From Lysinibacillus sp. 2017 (GTDB lineage: Bacteria; Bacillota; Bacilli; Bacillales_A; Planococcaceae), in the NCBI RefSeq assembly GCF_003073375.1, contig NZ_CP029002.1:2838001-2902000 (forward strand): a stretch of 64,000 bases of DNA, in the 5' to 3' direction. The notes below the pieces were generated by a model. It saw only the letters and a program-made list of their open reading frames with translations, was not told where the DNA came from and did not search any database. The position numbers and the translations under genes are program-made. Below, in pieces: positions 1 to 8,117 of the stretch (position 1 is its first letter; each line of letters begins with the position of its first letter).

Positions 1-234
1 GCACTAATTGGCATGGGTTCCATCATTTTAGATGGTGCTGAAATTGGGGAAGGCGCATTTATCGGTGCAGGTAGCCTTGTACCGCCAGGAAAAGTCATTC
101 CTCCAAATATGCTAGCAATGGGACGCCCTGCAAAAGTCGTACGCGAAGTGACAGCGGAAGATCGTGCAGATATGGACCGGATTATTCGTGAATATGTAGA
201 AAAGGGACAATATTATAAATCCTTACAAAAGTAA
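1..234 (+). CDS. Gamma-carbonic-anhydrase-like hexapeptide-repeat protein, C-terminal part
   Basis: The reading frame is open from the first base, so the gene starts before the window and only the last 77 residues are visible. They show hexapeptide-repeat turns of a left-handed beta helix (LIGMGSIILDGAEIGEGAFIG, GAGSLVPPG) followed by PPNMLAMGRPAKVVREVT and a charged C-terminal helix. This is typical of the gamma carbonic anhydrase / YrdA-YtoA family. Family members bind a metal through histidines that lie upstream and cannot be seen here. A ytoA-type gene close to metK fits Bacillus gene order. Substrate and activity cannot be judged from this fragment. Confidence 0.8.
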   Translation, partial: ALIGMGSIILDGAEIGEGAFIGAGSLVPPGKVIPPNMLAMGRPAKVVREVTAEDRADMDRIIREYVEKGQYYKSLQK

Positions 235-313
235 TTGTGAAATAACACTCTTACTAAAAAATGTATTTCTTCCTATTTATATAATGAATTTTTTTCAAGT
301 CAAAAATAAAAAA

Positions 314-352
314 AGGAGCGGTGTCAACGATATGTCGACCACTGCTCCTTTT
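314..352. terminator. Bidirectional terminator between ytoA-like gene and metK
   Basis: AGGAGCGGTG pairs with CACTGCTCCT, with one G-U pair. The hairpin is flanked by A-rich DNA on the left and a T-run on the right, so it can serve the converging genes on both sides. Confidence 0.85.
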
Positions 353-361
353 CTTTTTTTA

Positions 362-1558
362 TTATAGGCCTGCTTTTTCTTTTAAAGCTGCTGCCTTATC
401 TGTATTTTCCCAAGGAACATTTATATCTGTACGACCGAAGTGACCGTATGCAGCTGTTTGTTTGTAAATCGGACGACGCAAGTCAAGCATTTTAATAATC
501 CCTGCTGGACGTAGGTCAAATAATTCACGAACCCACTCAACGATTTTACTTTCAGCAACTTTACCAGTACCGAATGTATCTACAGCAATCGATACGGGTT
601 GAGCTACACCAATTGCATAGGCAAGTTGTACTTCCGCGCGATCTGCTAAGCCAGCTGCTACGATATTTTTTGCAACATAACGAGCTGCATAGGCTGCCGA
701 ACGGTCAACTTTTGTTGCATCTTTACCTGAGAATGCACCGCCACCATGACGTGCATAACCACCGTAAGTGTCGACAATAATTTTACGTCCTGTAAGACCT
801 GCATCTCCTTTAGGACCACCGATTACGAAACGACCAGTTGGATTGATGAAGTATTTTGTTGCTTCATCTAAAAGCTCTGCTGGTACAACTTCTGCGATTA
901 CGTATTTTTTCATATCCGCTTGAATTTGTTCTAATGTTGCTTCTTCATCGTGTTGTGTTGAAATAACAATTGTATCTACACGTAAAGGAACATTATTTTC
1001 ACCATACTCGATTGTCACTTGTGTTTTACCATCTGGACGTAAGTAATCTAATGTACCGTTTTTACGCACTTCTGTTAAACGGCGTGCTAATTTGTGTGCT
1101 AATGAAATCGGCATTGGCATTAATTCAGGTGTTTCATTACAAGCGTAACCGAACATTAAACCTTGGTCACCTGCTCCAATTGCTTCTAACTCTTCGTCCG
1201 TCATTGAACCTTCACGTGCTTCTAATGCTTGGTCAACACCTTGTGCGATATCAGGAGATTGTTCTCCCACCGCTACAAGTACTGCTAAGTTTTCAGCATC
1301 AAAGCCGTATTTACCACGTGTGTAGCCAATTTCTGCTACAGTATCACGGATAATTCCTTTCATATCCACATAAGTTGTTGTTGTAATTTCACCAGAAACT
1401 AATACTAAGCCTGTTGTTACCGTTGTTTCACAAGCTACACGTGCGTTTGGATCTGCTGCTAAAATGGCATCTAAAATAGCATCTGAAATTTGGTCACAAA
1501 TTTTATCTGGATGTCCTTCCGTTACACTTTCTGATGTAAACAGTCGACGATTTGTCAT
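362..1558 (-). CDS. metK: S-adenosylmethionine synthetase
   Basis: Makes S-adenosylmethionine from methionine and ATP in the cytoplasm. The 398-residue product has the family signatures: N-terminal SVTEGHPDK (methionine/ATP site), [12 protein letters not shown] in the middle domain and GGGAFSGKD in the phosphate loop. The ATG at 1558 was chosen because GGAGG lies just upstream; an in-frame ATG at 1621 would add 21 unconserved residues and sits ahead of that ribosome binding site. A SAM-I riboswitch and its terminator lie in the leader, so expression should fall when SAM is plentiful. It is divergent from pckA, as in B. subtilis. Confidence 0.98.
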   Translation of the reverse strand: MTNRRLFTSESVTEGHPDKICDQISDAILDAILAADPNARVACETTVTTGLVLVSGEITTTTYVDMKGIIRDTVAEIGYTRGKYGFDAENLAVLVAVGEQSPDIAQGVDQALEAREGSMTDEELEAIGAGDQGLMFGYACNETPELMPMPISLAHKLARRLTEVRKNGTLDYLRPDGKTQVTIEYGENNVPLRVDTIVISTQHDEEATLEQIQADMKKYVIAEVVPAELLDEATKYFINPTGRFVIGGPKGDAGLTGRKIIVDTYGGYARHGGGAFSGKDATKVDRSAAYAARYVAKNIVAAGLADRAEVQLAYAIGVAQPVSIAVDTFGTGKVAESKIVEWVRELFDLRPAGIIKMLDLRRPIYKQTAAYGHFGRTDINVPWENTDKAAALKEKAGL

Positions 1559-1741
1559 GTCATTTCCTCCTAATTCACTTTGGCAATTGTTTTTTGTTTT
1601 GATACGGTACTCATTACCCATGTCCGTTTATATAGTAATAGTATAAACGCCAAGCTTTGTTTGCTTTAACACGAGGTTTTGAAAGGCTATAAATTTAACT
1701 CTATCTTAAATCTATTCGCGATTTTTAAATCAAAATAAAAA

Positions 1742-1787
1742 AATCCTTTCACTCATTACCGCGCTCATCACGCGTGAGGAAAGGATT
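1742..1787 (-). terminator. Riboswitch-controlled terminator of metK leader
   Basis: AATCCTTTC pairs with GAAAGGATT around a GC-rich inner stem, and a T-run follows on the minus strand. It lies directly downstream of the S-box aptamer, where the expression-platform terminator is expected. Confidence 0.85.
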
Positions 1788-1808
1788 AATATGCTTCGTT
1801 ACCTTTCA

Positions 1809-1922
1809 CTCTTATCGTTCAAGGGTTATTTTGCCCTTGCATCAGGTTGGCACCAACACGTTAACATAACGCAGGTTGCCGGGTTTCAAAGGGCCTGCCC
1901 CTCCACCAGCTCGGGATAAGAG
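1809..1922 (-). promoter_or_regulatory. SAM-I (S-box) riboswitch of metK
   Basis: Read on the minus strand, the P1 strands CTCTTATC and GATAAGAG close a region holding the hallmark S-box blocks: GGTGGAGGGGCAGGCCC, GAAACCCGGCAACC and a TGGTGCCAA pairing. Known S-box RNAs bind SAM and favour termination before methionine and SAM synthesis genes. Its place ahead of metK with a following terminator fits that role. Confidence 0.95.
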
Positions 1923-2044
1923 TATCCGTTCATTAAACAATCTTACGTAAAAACGGATTTTATGTCAACCAATTTTGTCTTAATTATTACAGTTAGAAAA
2001 TCCATTAAAAATAATTCATAATTAGTATAGATTATTAATATCAA

Positions 2045-2055
2045 TGTGTTATACT
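2045..2055 (+). promoter_or_regulatory. Extended -10 of pckA overlapped by a predicted CcpN operator
   Basis: TGTTATACT at 2047-2055 is an extended -10 element with no good -35. The 11 bases TGTGTTATACT at 2045-2055 match every position of the CcpN consensus TRTGHYATAYW as I remember it. CcpN represses pckA and gapB on glucose in B. subtilis. The match is seen directly; binding is inferred. Confidence 0.6.
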
Positions 2056-2121
2056 ATTTTTGAATTAACAAACAACTCCCCTACACAAGGGAATACTATA
2101 AAAAAGGATGGTATTTAATCG

Positions 2122-3708
2122 ATGAATTCGGTAGAAATTGCTAACGAGCTGAAAGAACTTTTAAACGGGGAAAATATTCAAACACAACTATCAGTTCCAC
2201 AATTAGTTGAAAAAGCGACATCACGTGGAGAAGCAATGTTAACTGTTGACGGTGCTTTACGTGCTGAAACAGGCAAATATACTGGCCGTTCTCCTAAAGA
2301 TAAATACATGGTTGAAGAAGACGGTTCTAAAGATAAAATTAACTGGGGTAAAATTAACCGTCCAATCTCATCAGAAGTATTCGACAAATTATATGTAAAA
2401 GTCATTAACTACTTAAAAGAGTGCGATGAATTATTCGTGTTCAACGGCTTTGCAGGTGCAGATATAGATTCTCAACTATCAATTAAAGTAATTAACGAAT
2501 ATGCTTGGCATAACCTATTTTGTCATCAATTATTCATCCGTCCAACAGCAGAGGAATTAGCTTCTCATGTAGCTGATTTCACAATCGTTGCTGCTCCAAA
2601 CTTTAAAGCAAATCCAGAGGTAGATGGTACAGCTTCAGAAACATTTATCATCACTTCTCTTGAAAAGAAAATTATTTTAATCGGTGGTACTGAGTACGCT
2701 GGTGAAATGAAAAAATCAATCTTCGGTATTATGAACTATTTATTACCAGAGCAAGGCATCTTCCCAATGCACTGTTCAGCTAACGTTGGCGAAGAAGGCG
2801 ACGTTTCATTATTCTTCGGTTTATCAGGTACTGGTAAAACAACTTTATCAGCAGATGCTGACCGTAAATTAATTGGGGATGACGAGCACGGTTGGTCTGA
2901 CAATGGCGTATTCAATATTGAAGGTGGTTGCTATGCAAAAACAATCAACCTTTCAAAAGAAAAAGAACCAGAAATCTACAATGCTATTCGCTTCGGTGCT
3001 GTTTTAGAAAACGTTGCAGTAAATCCAGAAACGCGTGTATGTGATTACGATGACGGTTCATTAACTGAAAATACGCGCGTTGCATACCCAATCGATTACA
3101 TCGATAATATTGTATTACCATCAGTAGCAGGTCACCCAAAAACAATCATTTTCTTAACTGCGGATGCATTTGGTGTATTACCTCCTGTTTCTAAATTAAA
3201 TAAAGAACAAGCAATGTATCACTTCTTAAGTGGTTTCACTTCTAAATTAGCTGGTACAGAGCGTGGCGTTACGGAGCCAGAACCAGTATTCTCTACATGC
3301 TTCGGTTCACCGTTCCTACCACTTCCTGCAACAGTTTATGCTGAGCAATTAGGTAAGAAAATTGACGAGCACGGTTCACAAGTATTCTTAGTAAACACTG
3401 GTTGGACTGGTGGCGAATACGGTGTAGGTAGCCGTATGAAACTTTCTTATACTCGTGCAATGGTACGTGCTGCAATCGAAGGTAAATTAAACGACGTTGA
3501 AACAACTCAAGATGCTGTATTTGGATTAAATATCCCAGTAGCCATTGAAGGTGTTCCATCTGAAGTATTAAACCCTCGTGATGCATGGGCAGACAAAGCA
3601 GCTTACGACAAAAAAGCATCTGAGCTAGCTGGTCTATTTAAAAACAACTTTACGAAATTCGTTAATGTTGACGAAGATATCGTGAAAAAGGGTGGTCCAT
3701 TAGCTTAA
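2122..3708 (+). CDS. pckA: Phosphoenolpyruvate carboxykinase (ATP)
   Basis: Converts oxaloacetate and ATP to phosphoenolpyruvate, CO2 and ADP, the entry step of gluconeogenesis. The 528-residue protein has the usual length of the ATP-dependent family. The P-loop GLSGTGKTT lies near residues 233-241, followed by the metal and substrate motif IGDDEHGW and the region [10 protein letters not shown]. The start ATG follows AAAGGATGG. It is transcribed away from metK and ends in a strong terminator. A CcpN-type operator overlaps its -10 element, which would give repression during glycolytic growth. Confidence 0.98.
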   Translation: MNSVEIANELKELLNGENIQTQLSVPQLVEKATSRGEAMLTVDGALRAETGKYTGRSPKDKYMVEEDGSKDKINWGKINRPISSEVFDKLYVKVINYLKECDELFVFNGFAGADIDSQLSIKVINEYAWHNLFCHQLFIRPTAEELASHVADFTIVAAPNFKANPEVDGTASETFIITSLEKKIILIGGTEYAGEMKKSIFGIMNYLLPEQGIFPMHCSANVGEEGDVSLFFGLSGTGKTTLSADADRKLIGDDEHGWSDNGVFNIEGGCYAKTINLSKEKEPEIYNAIRFGAVLENVAVNPETRVCDYDDGSLTENTRVAYPIDYIDNIVLPSVAGHPKTIIFLTADAFGVLPPVSKLNKEQAMYHFLSGFTSKLAGTERGVTEPEPVFSTCFGSPFLPLPATVYAEQLGKKIDEHGSQVFLVNTGWTGGEYGVGSRMKLSYTRAMVRAAIEGKLNDVETTQDAVFGLNIPVAIEGVPSEVLNPRDAWADKAAYDKKASELAGLFKNNFTKFVNVDEDIVKKGGPLA

Positions 3709-3773
3709 TTGCTAATTGGTTGATTCCGACATAATGTTTATTTACTAAACTTCACCATATTTCATATCATACG

Positions 3774-3820
3774 AAAAGGGATGTAGCGTAAGTCTTCACT
3801 TACATTACATCCCTTTTCCA
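3774..3820. terminator. Bidirectional terminator between pckA and ytmA
   Basis: AAAAGGGATGTA pairs with TACATCCCTTTT, with A-run and T-run flanks, between two convergent genes. Confidence 0.85.
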
Positions 3821-3826
3821 TTTATG

Positions 3827-4606
3827 TTACTGTTGCTTCATCCACTGACATAAGTTATGAACAGTCGCTCGATTTAATTTTGGTGGGTAATGGTGCCTTA
3901 ACCCAAGTGAAAACCAAGTTTCTACGCGTTTTCCTTCTTCTTTTAAGTATAGCTCTAACTGATATGCATGCTCGATATTGACATGTTGATCTTCCGTCCC
4001 GTGAATGATTAGTACTGGGGCATCAATTTGATCAACGTTGAATAAAGGCGTTCGATTATCATAGTTTTCTGGTACTTTATTCGGTGTTCCTCCGACAATT
4101 CGCTTTAAACCTCTACGCATATCGACACGTTCCCAATACGTTGCGGTTGCATCTGAAACACCAGCCCATGTCACTATTGATTTAATATCATCACGCAGAA
4201 TTGCGGTCCATAACACCATTAACCCCCCGCGCGAGAAGCCATATAAATGTATGTTGTCTTGCTTCACAAATTGTTTTAATACATCAACGCCATTACTTGC
4301 ATCAAATCGGTCATCGCCTGCAAATTCATCCTTGCCTTCCCCGCCGCGATTACCACGGTAATACGGAGCAAATACAACAAAGCCTTGTGCTGCAAACTGT
4401 GCAATACGTGCAGGTCGTACCATCCCAATCGATTGCAGTCCTCCTCGTAAATAAAGGAGCCCTTCATAGTTCCCTGACTTCTTAGGACGTGCAAGTAAGC
4501 CCTTTACGCGTAATCCTTGCGACCAATAAATCACTTCATCTAAGCGAATATGAGGATTCGGTGACGGGTAATTTCGAATCGAATAGATGTTACCATTTTC
4601 ATTCAT
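3827..4606 (-). CDS. ytmA: Alpha/beta hydrolase, prolyl-oligopeptidase-like (YtmA type)
   Basis: Predicted cytoplasmic serine hydrolase of 259 residues. The nucleophile elbow GFSRGG lies near residue 122. A downstream acid loop (HGTEDQH, about residue 205) and a late histidine (LRHHYPPK) complete a catalytic triad of the dienelactone hydrolase / prolyl oligopeptidase fold. The start follows AGGAAGTGA. It overlaps the end of ytkD by 8 bases, so the two are co-transcribed and probably translationally coupled. The natural substrate is unknown. Assignment to ytmA rests on fold, length and the pckA-ytmA-ytkD-dps order. Confidence 0.8.
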   Translation of the reverse strand: MNENGNIYSIRNYPSPNPHIRLDEVIYWSQGLRVKGLLARPKKSGNYEGLLYLRGGLQSIGMVRPARIAQFAAQGFVVFAPYYRGNRGGEGKDEFAGDDRFDASNGVDVLKQFVKQDNIHLYGFSRGGLMVLWTAILRDDIKSIVTWAGVSDATATYWERVDMRRGLKRIVGGTPNKVPENYDNRTPLFNVDQIDAPVLIIHGTEDQHVNIEHAYQLELYLKEEGKRVETWFSLGLRHHYPPKLNRATVHNLCQWMKQQ

Positions 4607-5057
4607 GATTTTTCACTTCCTGTAACATCTTTTTCATCCCCGCATCACGCATATAAAAGCTTAAATTTGGTTGTTGCCAAAGCTCTTCCTCTGTCAACCA
4701 GATGACACCTTCTGTTTCATAGTCCCCGACAAACGTTTGAATTTCTTTTACCTTTGCTGTAAAGACTGCCTTACAAAATGGGATTTCATCATACACGATA
4801 TAATAGGCAAACCATTTCACATCTTCTACAACGACTGTTGTTTCCTCATAAACCTCACGAATAGCCGCTTGTACTAATGTTTCCCCTTCTTCTTGCTTTC
4901 CTCCTGGAAACTCAATACCACGATGATGATGAATCGTGCATAGCCACTTGCCGTTATGTTGTACTAGCGCTAATACATGCTTTGGCTCCACTTCAAATGG
5001 GCCTTTATCAAATCTTAAATCTACTGTCAAACCGTTTTCATCGATAAAAGTAAACAT
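4599..5057 (-). CDS. ytkD: Nudix hydrolase, YtkD type (nucleoside triphosphate pyrophosphatase)
   Basis: Nudix-fold protein of about 152 residues. The Nudix box runs from GGKQEEGE through REVYEET (about residues 45-67), giving the GX5EX7REUXEE metal-binding pattern but with threonine where the usual final glycine stands. B. subtilis YtkD removes 8-oxo-dGTP, and the position beside dps, another oxidative-damage gene, fits that. The ATG at 5057 (MFTFIDENG) is preferred over an in-frame TTG at 5069 that abuts AGGAG with no spacing. Confidence 0.82.
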   Translation of the reverse strand: MFTFIDENGLTVDLRFDKGPFEVEPKHVLALVQHNGKWLCTIHHHRGIEFPGGKQEEGETLVQAAIREVYEETTVVVEDVKWFAYYIVYDEIPFCKAVFTAKVKEIQTFVGDYETEGVIWLTEEELWQQPNLSFYMRDAGMKKMLQEVKNHE

Positions 5058-5111
5058 CGTTTCGCTCAACTCCTACCTCATAGTGTAGCGAACGAATGTC
5101 TGACATTCAAC

Positions 5112-5432
5112 TTACAAAGTGGTGTTCAATTTAAAATAAGGTAGCTGTTCAACAAATAGTTTCGTCTCGTCATCACCAAACTCATGAATCAATGCATACA
5201 CTTTTCGAAGACGATGATCTATCTCATGATTTAACCGGTCCATATGATATGGAATATAAGCCATATGTGCACGGAAGGCATTGGATGCTTCTAATCCATT
5301 CATTTGATAAAACAATTTTGAAAACACGCGTGCCTTTACGGGTTCCATCTGCAATACAAATTCATAATTCATGCCTGGTTGAAAATTACATGTATTATTC
5401 ACCACAGATACATAGACTTTTTGTTTGTCCAA
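5112..5432 (-). CDS. Conserved-looking protein of unknown function, 106 residues
   Basis: I do not recognise this family. The TTG start at 5432 lies six bases after a strong GGAGGTGA, which supports a real gene. The protein is soluble in appearance, without membrane segments or a signal peptide. It has a histidine-rich helical stretch in the middle (YHMDRLNHEIDHRL) and an acidic C-terminal third. It lies between ytkD and dps in the same direction and may share their transcript. No catalytic motif can be named. Confidence 0.65.
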   Translation of the reverse strand: MDKQKVYVSVVNNTCNFQPGMNYEFVLQMEPVKARVFSKLFYQMNGLEASNAFRAHMAYIPYHMDRLNHEIDHRLRKVYALIHEFGDDETKLFVEQLPYFKLNTTL

Positions 5433-5493
5433 ATTTGTTCACCTCCATTTAAAGGATGAACGAATCGAAGTCCTGTTATGCATTGCATAAAAC

Positions 5494-5525
5494 AAAAACG
5501 ACCCCAGTTACAGGAGTCGTTTTTT
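5494..5525 (-). terminator. Terminator of dps
   Basis: On the minus strand AAAACGACTCCTG folds on CAGGAGTCGT-like complement and is followed by a T-run; it begins just after the dps stop codon. Confidence 0.8.
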
Positions 5526-5531
5526 AACAAT

Positions 5532-5975
5532 TTATTTACCTAAATATGCATTTAACATCCAAGTATGCTTTTCTAAGCTTTGGTATGTTGCGTTTAATAA
5601 ATCTTCTGTGCGGTCATCGCCTTCTTCAGCAGCTGTATCCATTGCTTTCTTTAAGGTTTTCATAATCGTTTTAAAGTCAGCAATTGTCGATTCAACCATT
5701 TCTTCTGTTGCTTCTCCTCCTGTTGCTTCTTTAATAAGTGAAAGCTCTAAATGCTCTTTTAATGTTGCAACGGGCTTGCCTCCACGAGATAAAATACGTT
5801 CTGCCACTTCATCTAAATTTAACGTCACTTCGTTGTATAGCTCTTCAAATTTTGTGTGTAGAGTAAAGAATGAAGGTCCGTTTACATACCAATGGAAATT
5901 ATGTAACTTTGTATACTGTACTGACCATGTCGCTACTAACTCATTTAATTGATTGTTTAATTCTTTTTTTGCCAT
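5532..5975 (-). CDS. dps: Dps family ferritin-like DNA-binding protein (Dps/MrgA)
   Basis: A 147-residue Dps protein, predicted to form a dodecamer that oxidises and stores iron and shields DNA during oxidative stress or starvation. The ferroxidase residues are recognisable in HNFHWYVNG (about residues 28-36) and in the helix with LDEVAERI (about residues 55-62). The ATG at 5975 follows GGAG at a normal distance; a GTG three codons upstream overlaps that site and was rejected. A PerR/Fur-like palindrome lies about 70 bases upstream. Confidence 0.93.
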   Translation of the reverse strand: MAKKELNNQLNELVATWSVQYTKLHNFHWYVNGPSFFTLHTKFEELYNEVTLNLDEVAERILSRGGKPVATLKEHLELSLIKEATGGEATEEMVESTIADFKTIMKTLKKAMDTAAEEGDDRTEDLLNATYQSLEKHTWMLNAYLGK

Positions 5976-6041
5976 TTCAATCACTCCATGTATTTATTTA
6001 AAGTTTCAATGGATGTTACATCTTGAAAACTTTATTTCGAA

Positions 6042-6056
6042 TGGTAAATATTATCA
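6042..6056 (-). promoter_or_regulatory. Candidate PerR/Fur-type box upstream of dps
   Basis: The 15 bases TGGTAAATATTATCA match the 7-1-7 Fur/PerR-type palindrome TGATAATNATTATCA at 12 of 14 positions. On the minus strand it overlaps an extended -10-like TGATAATAT. A second, weaker A/T palindrome lies at 6094-6108. dps/mrgA genes of Bacillus are PerR targets, so the place is right, but A+T richness makes chance matches easy. Confidence 0.4.
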
Positions 6057-6238
6057 TTGAATTTTTCCTAACATTATTATGAAATCTGTGTGTGTATAAT
6101 TATTGAATTTAATTGTTCTAATATCTAGTATTTCCTATTAAGACTAAATCGAAACATAATCGTCATGGAAAAGTTAATTTTCTTGCTAGTATTTATTGTA
6201 AAATTAACAGAAGTACTATAGTTAACGGAGGAAATTCT

Positions 6239-6430
6239 ATGTCTATGACCGCAATAGTCATTGTATGTATATGTATTGTCAGCCTTATTACTGGCCTTTT
6301 CTTAATAGCTGTCAATTGGGGCTATAAAGTAAAGCATACAATTGATGAAGTAACACATCATTCAGATTCAATAGCAGCTAAAAATGAAAAAGAAACAACT
6401 TTAAACGAAAATACAGAGGTGAAAGCATGA
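6239..6430 (+). CDS. Small single-pass membrane protein, 63 residues, yidD operon
   Basis: The ATG follows GGAGGAAATTCT. Residues 4-27 form one hydrophobic membrane helix (AIVIVCICIVSLITGLFLIA), and the rest is a polar, acidic and lysine-rich tail, probably facing the cytoplasm. The stop overlaps the start of the next gene as ATGA, pointing to translational coupling in a three-gene unit ending in yidD. No family is recognised. A role tied to membrane protein insertion is only suggested by the operon. Confidence 0.75.
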   Translation: MSMTAIVIVCICIVSLITGLFLIAVNWGYKVKHTIDEVTHHSDSIAAKNEKETTLNENTEVKA

Positions 6431-6585
6431 GCTTACCAATCGTTCTTATTATTATCGTAACAATCATGGGGATCTTTTCGTTAGCAATTATTTTACTTGC
6501 TCGAAAAAACAACGTATCATTAAAGCAAACTATCGACACGAAACCAATTCGTGCGTACAAAAATGGAGAGCAAGAAACTAAATGA
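6427..6585 (+). CDS. Small single-pass membrane protein, 52 residues, yidD operon
   Basis: This frame begins inside the stop region of the previous gene (ATGA overlap) and its own TGA overlaps the yidD ATG in the same way. Residues 3-25 form a hydrophobic helix ([20 protein letters not shown]), followed by a short basic tail. Both overlaps and a TM helix like that of its neighbour support a real gene despite its size. Function is unknown. Confidence 0.7.
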   Translation: MSLPIVLIIIVTIMGIFSLAIILLARKNNVSLKQTIDTKPIRAYKNGEQETK

Positions 6586-6815
6586 AAAAATTATTTATTG
6601 GGTTCATTCGGTTATATCAAAAGTACTTATCGCCGATGAAACCACCTTCTTGTCGCTTTCACCCAACCTGTTCAAGTTACGGAATTGAAGCGATTCAAAA
6701 ACATGGTGCTATCAAGGGTAGTTTAATGACAATCATTCGAATTTTAAAATGTCAGCCACTGCATCCAGGTGGCTTTGATCCTGTACCTGATAAATGGCCT
6801 TCGAAAAAAAAATAA
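6582..6815 (+). CDS. yidD: Membrane protein insertion efficiency factor YidD
   Basis: A 77-residue YidD protein (YtjA in B. subtilis). It has an amphipathic N-terminal helix ([15 protein letters not shown]), the conserved [19 protein letters not shown] core with its cysteines, and the terminal [15 protein letters not shown] motif. Known YidD proteins sit at the inner face of the membrane and help YidC-type insertases. It is the last gene of the operon and is followed by a terminator. Confidence 0.95.
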   Translation: MKKLFIGFIRLYQKYLSPMKPPSCRFHPTCSSYGIEAIQKHGAIKGSLMTIIRILKCQPLHPGGFDPVPDKWPSKKK

Positions 6816-6830
6816 TTTTCGAAGGTTTTT
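6798..6830 (+). terminator. Terminator of yidD operon
   Basis: CCTTCGAAAA pairs with TTTTCGAAGG and is followed by TTTTTT. The stem starts inside the last codons of yidD. Confidence 0.85.
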
Positions 6831-6886
6831 TATATTGTTTTTTTTTTGTACATCATGTATGATTAAAAATGTTAAAAATATTTAAA

Positions 6887-6901
6887 TCGTAACAATTACT
6901 A
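6887..6901 (+). promoter_or_regulatory. Predicted Zur box of the zinc-binding lipoprotein gene
   Basis: TCGTAACAATTACTA matches the Bacillus Zur operator TCGTAATNATTACGA at 12 of 14 positions, only 20 bases ahead of the znuA-like start. Zur represses zinc uptake genes when zinc is sufficient. Confidence 0.7.
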
Positions 6902-6920
6902 TTTAAGGGGTTCATTATAC

Positions 6921-7919
6921 ATGAAAAAACTATTATTCTATGTGACAGTACTCACGCTTTTATTAGCTGCTTGTAGTTCTGACGACGCTTCAAAAGGAAG
7001 TAAGACTACTCCAGGAGATTCATCTGACAAACTTTCTATTTATACAACGGTTTATCCATTGCAATATTTTGCAGAGCGTATAGGCGGAGATGCTGTCGAA
7101 GTTGCTTCAATTTATCCAGCAGGTGCCAATGAGCATACATTTGAACCAACCCAAAAAGATATGATGTCTTTAGCAGATGCCGATTTATTTTTCTATGTTG
7201 GACTAGGTCTTGAAGGCTTCTTAGAAAAATCAAAAAAAACATTAGCTAATGAAGGTGTAAAACTCGTTCCTACAGCTGAGGGTGTAACAGAAGACCAATT
7301 GCATATTTCTACAGGTCATACACATGCTGAAGCGACAGAAGAAGACCATGATCATGATCACGACGAAGATACTCACGAAGACCATGCCGATACGGACCAG
7401 GATGCACACGTTTGGTTATCACCTATTATTTCACAGCAATTAGCATTATCGATTAAAGATGAATTAGTAAATGCCTTGCCTGAACAAGAAGCAACATTCA
7501 CTGCAAACTATGACCAACTAGTTGCCGATTTAAACACGCTAAACGCTGATTTTGAAGAAATGGCAAAATCGACGTCTAAGAAAACTTTCTTCGTCTCTCA
7601 CGCGGCATTTGGCTACATCGCAGGTCACTACGGCTTCACTCAAGTACCCGTTGCAGGTCTAAACTCGCAAAGTGAACCTTCACAAAAAGAATTAACAGCC
7701 ATTGTGGATTTAGCAAAAAAAGAAAACATCGAATACATGTTCTTCGAGCAAAATGTTTCATCAAGTTTAACAGAGATTATTCAAAAAGAAATTGGTGCCA
7801 AACCATTAATTTTGCATAACTTAAGTGTTCTTACGAAAGAAGACATCGCGAATAATGAAGATTACTTTACGTTAATGCGTAAAAATATAGATGTATTAAA
7901 ACAAGCTTTATCAAACTAA
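6921..7919 (+). CDS. znuA: Zinc ABC transporter substrate-binding lipoprotein (ZnuA/AdcA type)
   Basis: A 332-residue cluster A-I binding protein. The lipoprotein signal ends in LLLAAC (Cys about 18), so it is anchored outside the membrane. A His/Asp-rich loop (HDHDHDEDTHEDHAD, about residues 140-157) typical of zinc-specific members is followed by metal ligands in AHVWLSP and VSHAAFGY. The Zur-type box in front supports zinc rather than manganese. The permease and ATPase genes are not adjacent, so it must work with components encoded elsewhere. Confidence 0.9.
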   Translation: MKKLLFYVTVLTLLLAACSSDDASKGSKTTPGDSSDKLSIYTTVYPLQYFAERIGGDAVEVASIYPAGANEHTFEPTQKDMMSLADADLFFYVGLGLEGFLEKSKKTLANEGVKLVPTAEGVTEDQLHISTGHTHAEATEEDHDHDHDEDTHEDHADTDQDAHVWLSPIISQQLALSIKDELVNALPEQEATFTANYDQLVADLNTLNADFEEMAKSTSKKTFFVSHAAFGYIAGHYGFTQVPVAGLNSQSEPSQKELTAIVDLAKKENIEYMFFEQNVSSSLTEIIQKEIGAKPLILHNLSVLTKEDIANNEDYFTLMRKNIDVLKQALSN

Positions 7920-7920
7920 A

Positions 7921-7967
7921 AAAATGCCCTTTTGGTCACTTTATCGTGAACAAGAGGGCATTTTTTA
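7921..7967. terminator. Terminator of znuA
   Basis: AAAATGCCCT pairs with AGGGCATTTT and is followed by further T bases. The A-run on the other side could also serve menE. Confidence 0.85.
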
Positions 7968-8117
7968 ATGTTTCGCTACAAAAGATCATTTGTTTTTAGT
8001 GAACTGCTGCTGTGTAATTGATACTGATTTTAATGTCTTTAAATTCAACCGGTACGTTTTTTGCCTTTTTCATGAATGTAGTATAAATCGTTAGAAAAGT
8101 CCTAATTAACTTCTTAC

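Noticed and set aside
574-1353. Plus-strand frames antisense to metK
   Set aside because: They lack ribosome binding sites and their composition is that of a shadow of a conserved gene.
6094-6108. Second A/T palindrome upstream of dps resembling a PerR box
   Set aside because: Only 11 of 15 positions match in very A+T-rich DNA and it lies farther from the gene than the better candidate at 6042-6056.
7996-8073. 25-residue frame on the minus strand starting MKKAKNVPVEFKDIKI
   Set aside because: It has no ribosome binding site and no neighbours in an operon; the composition looks protein-like, so it may be a fragment, but support is too weak.
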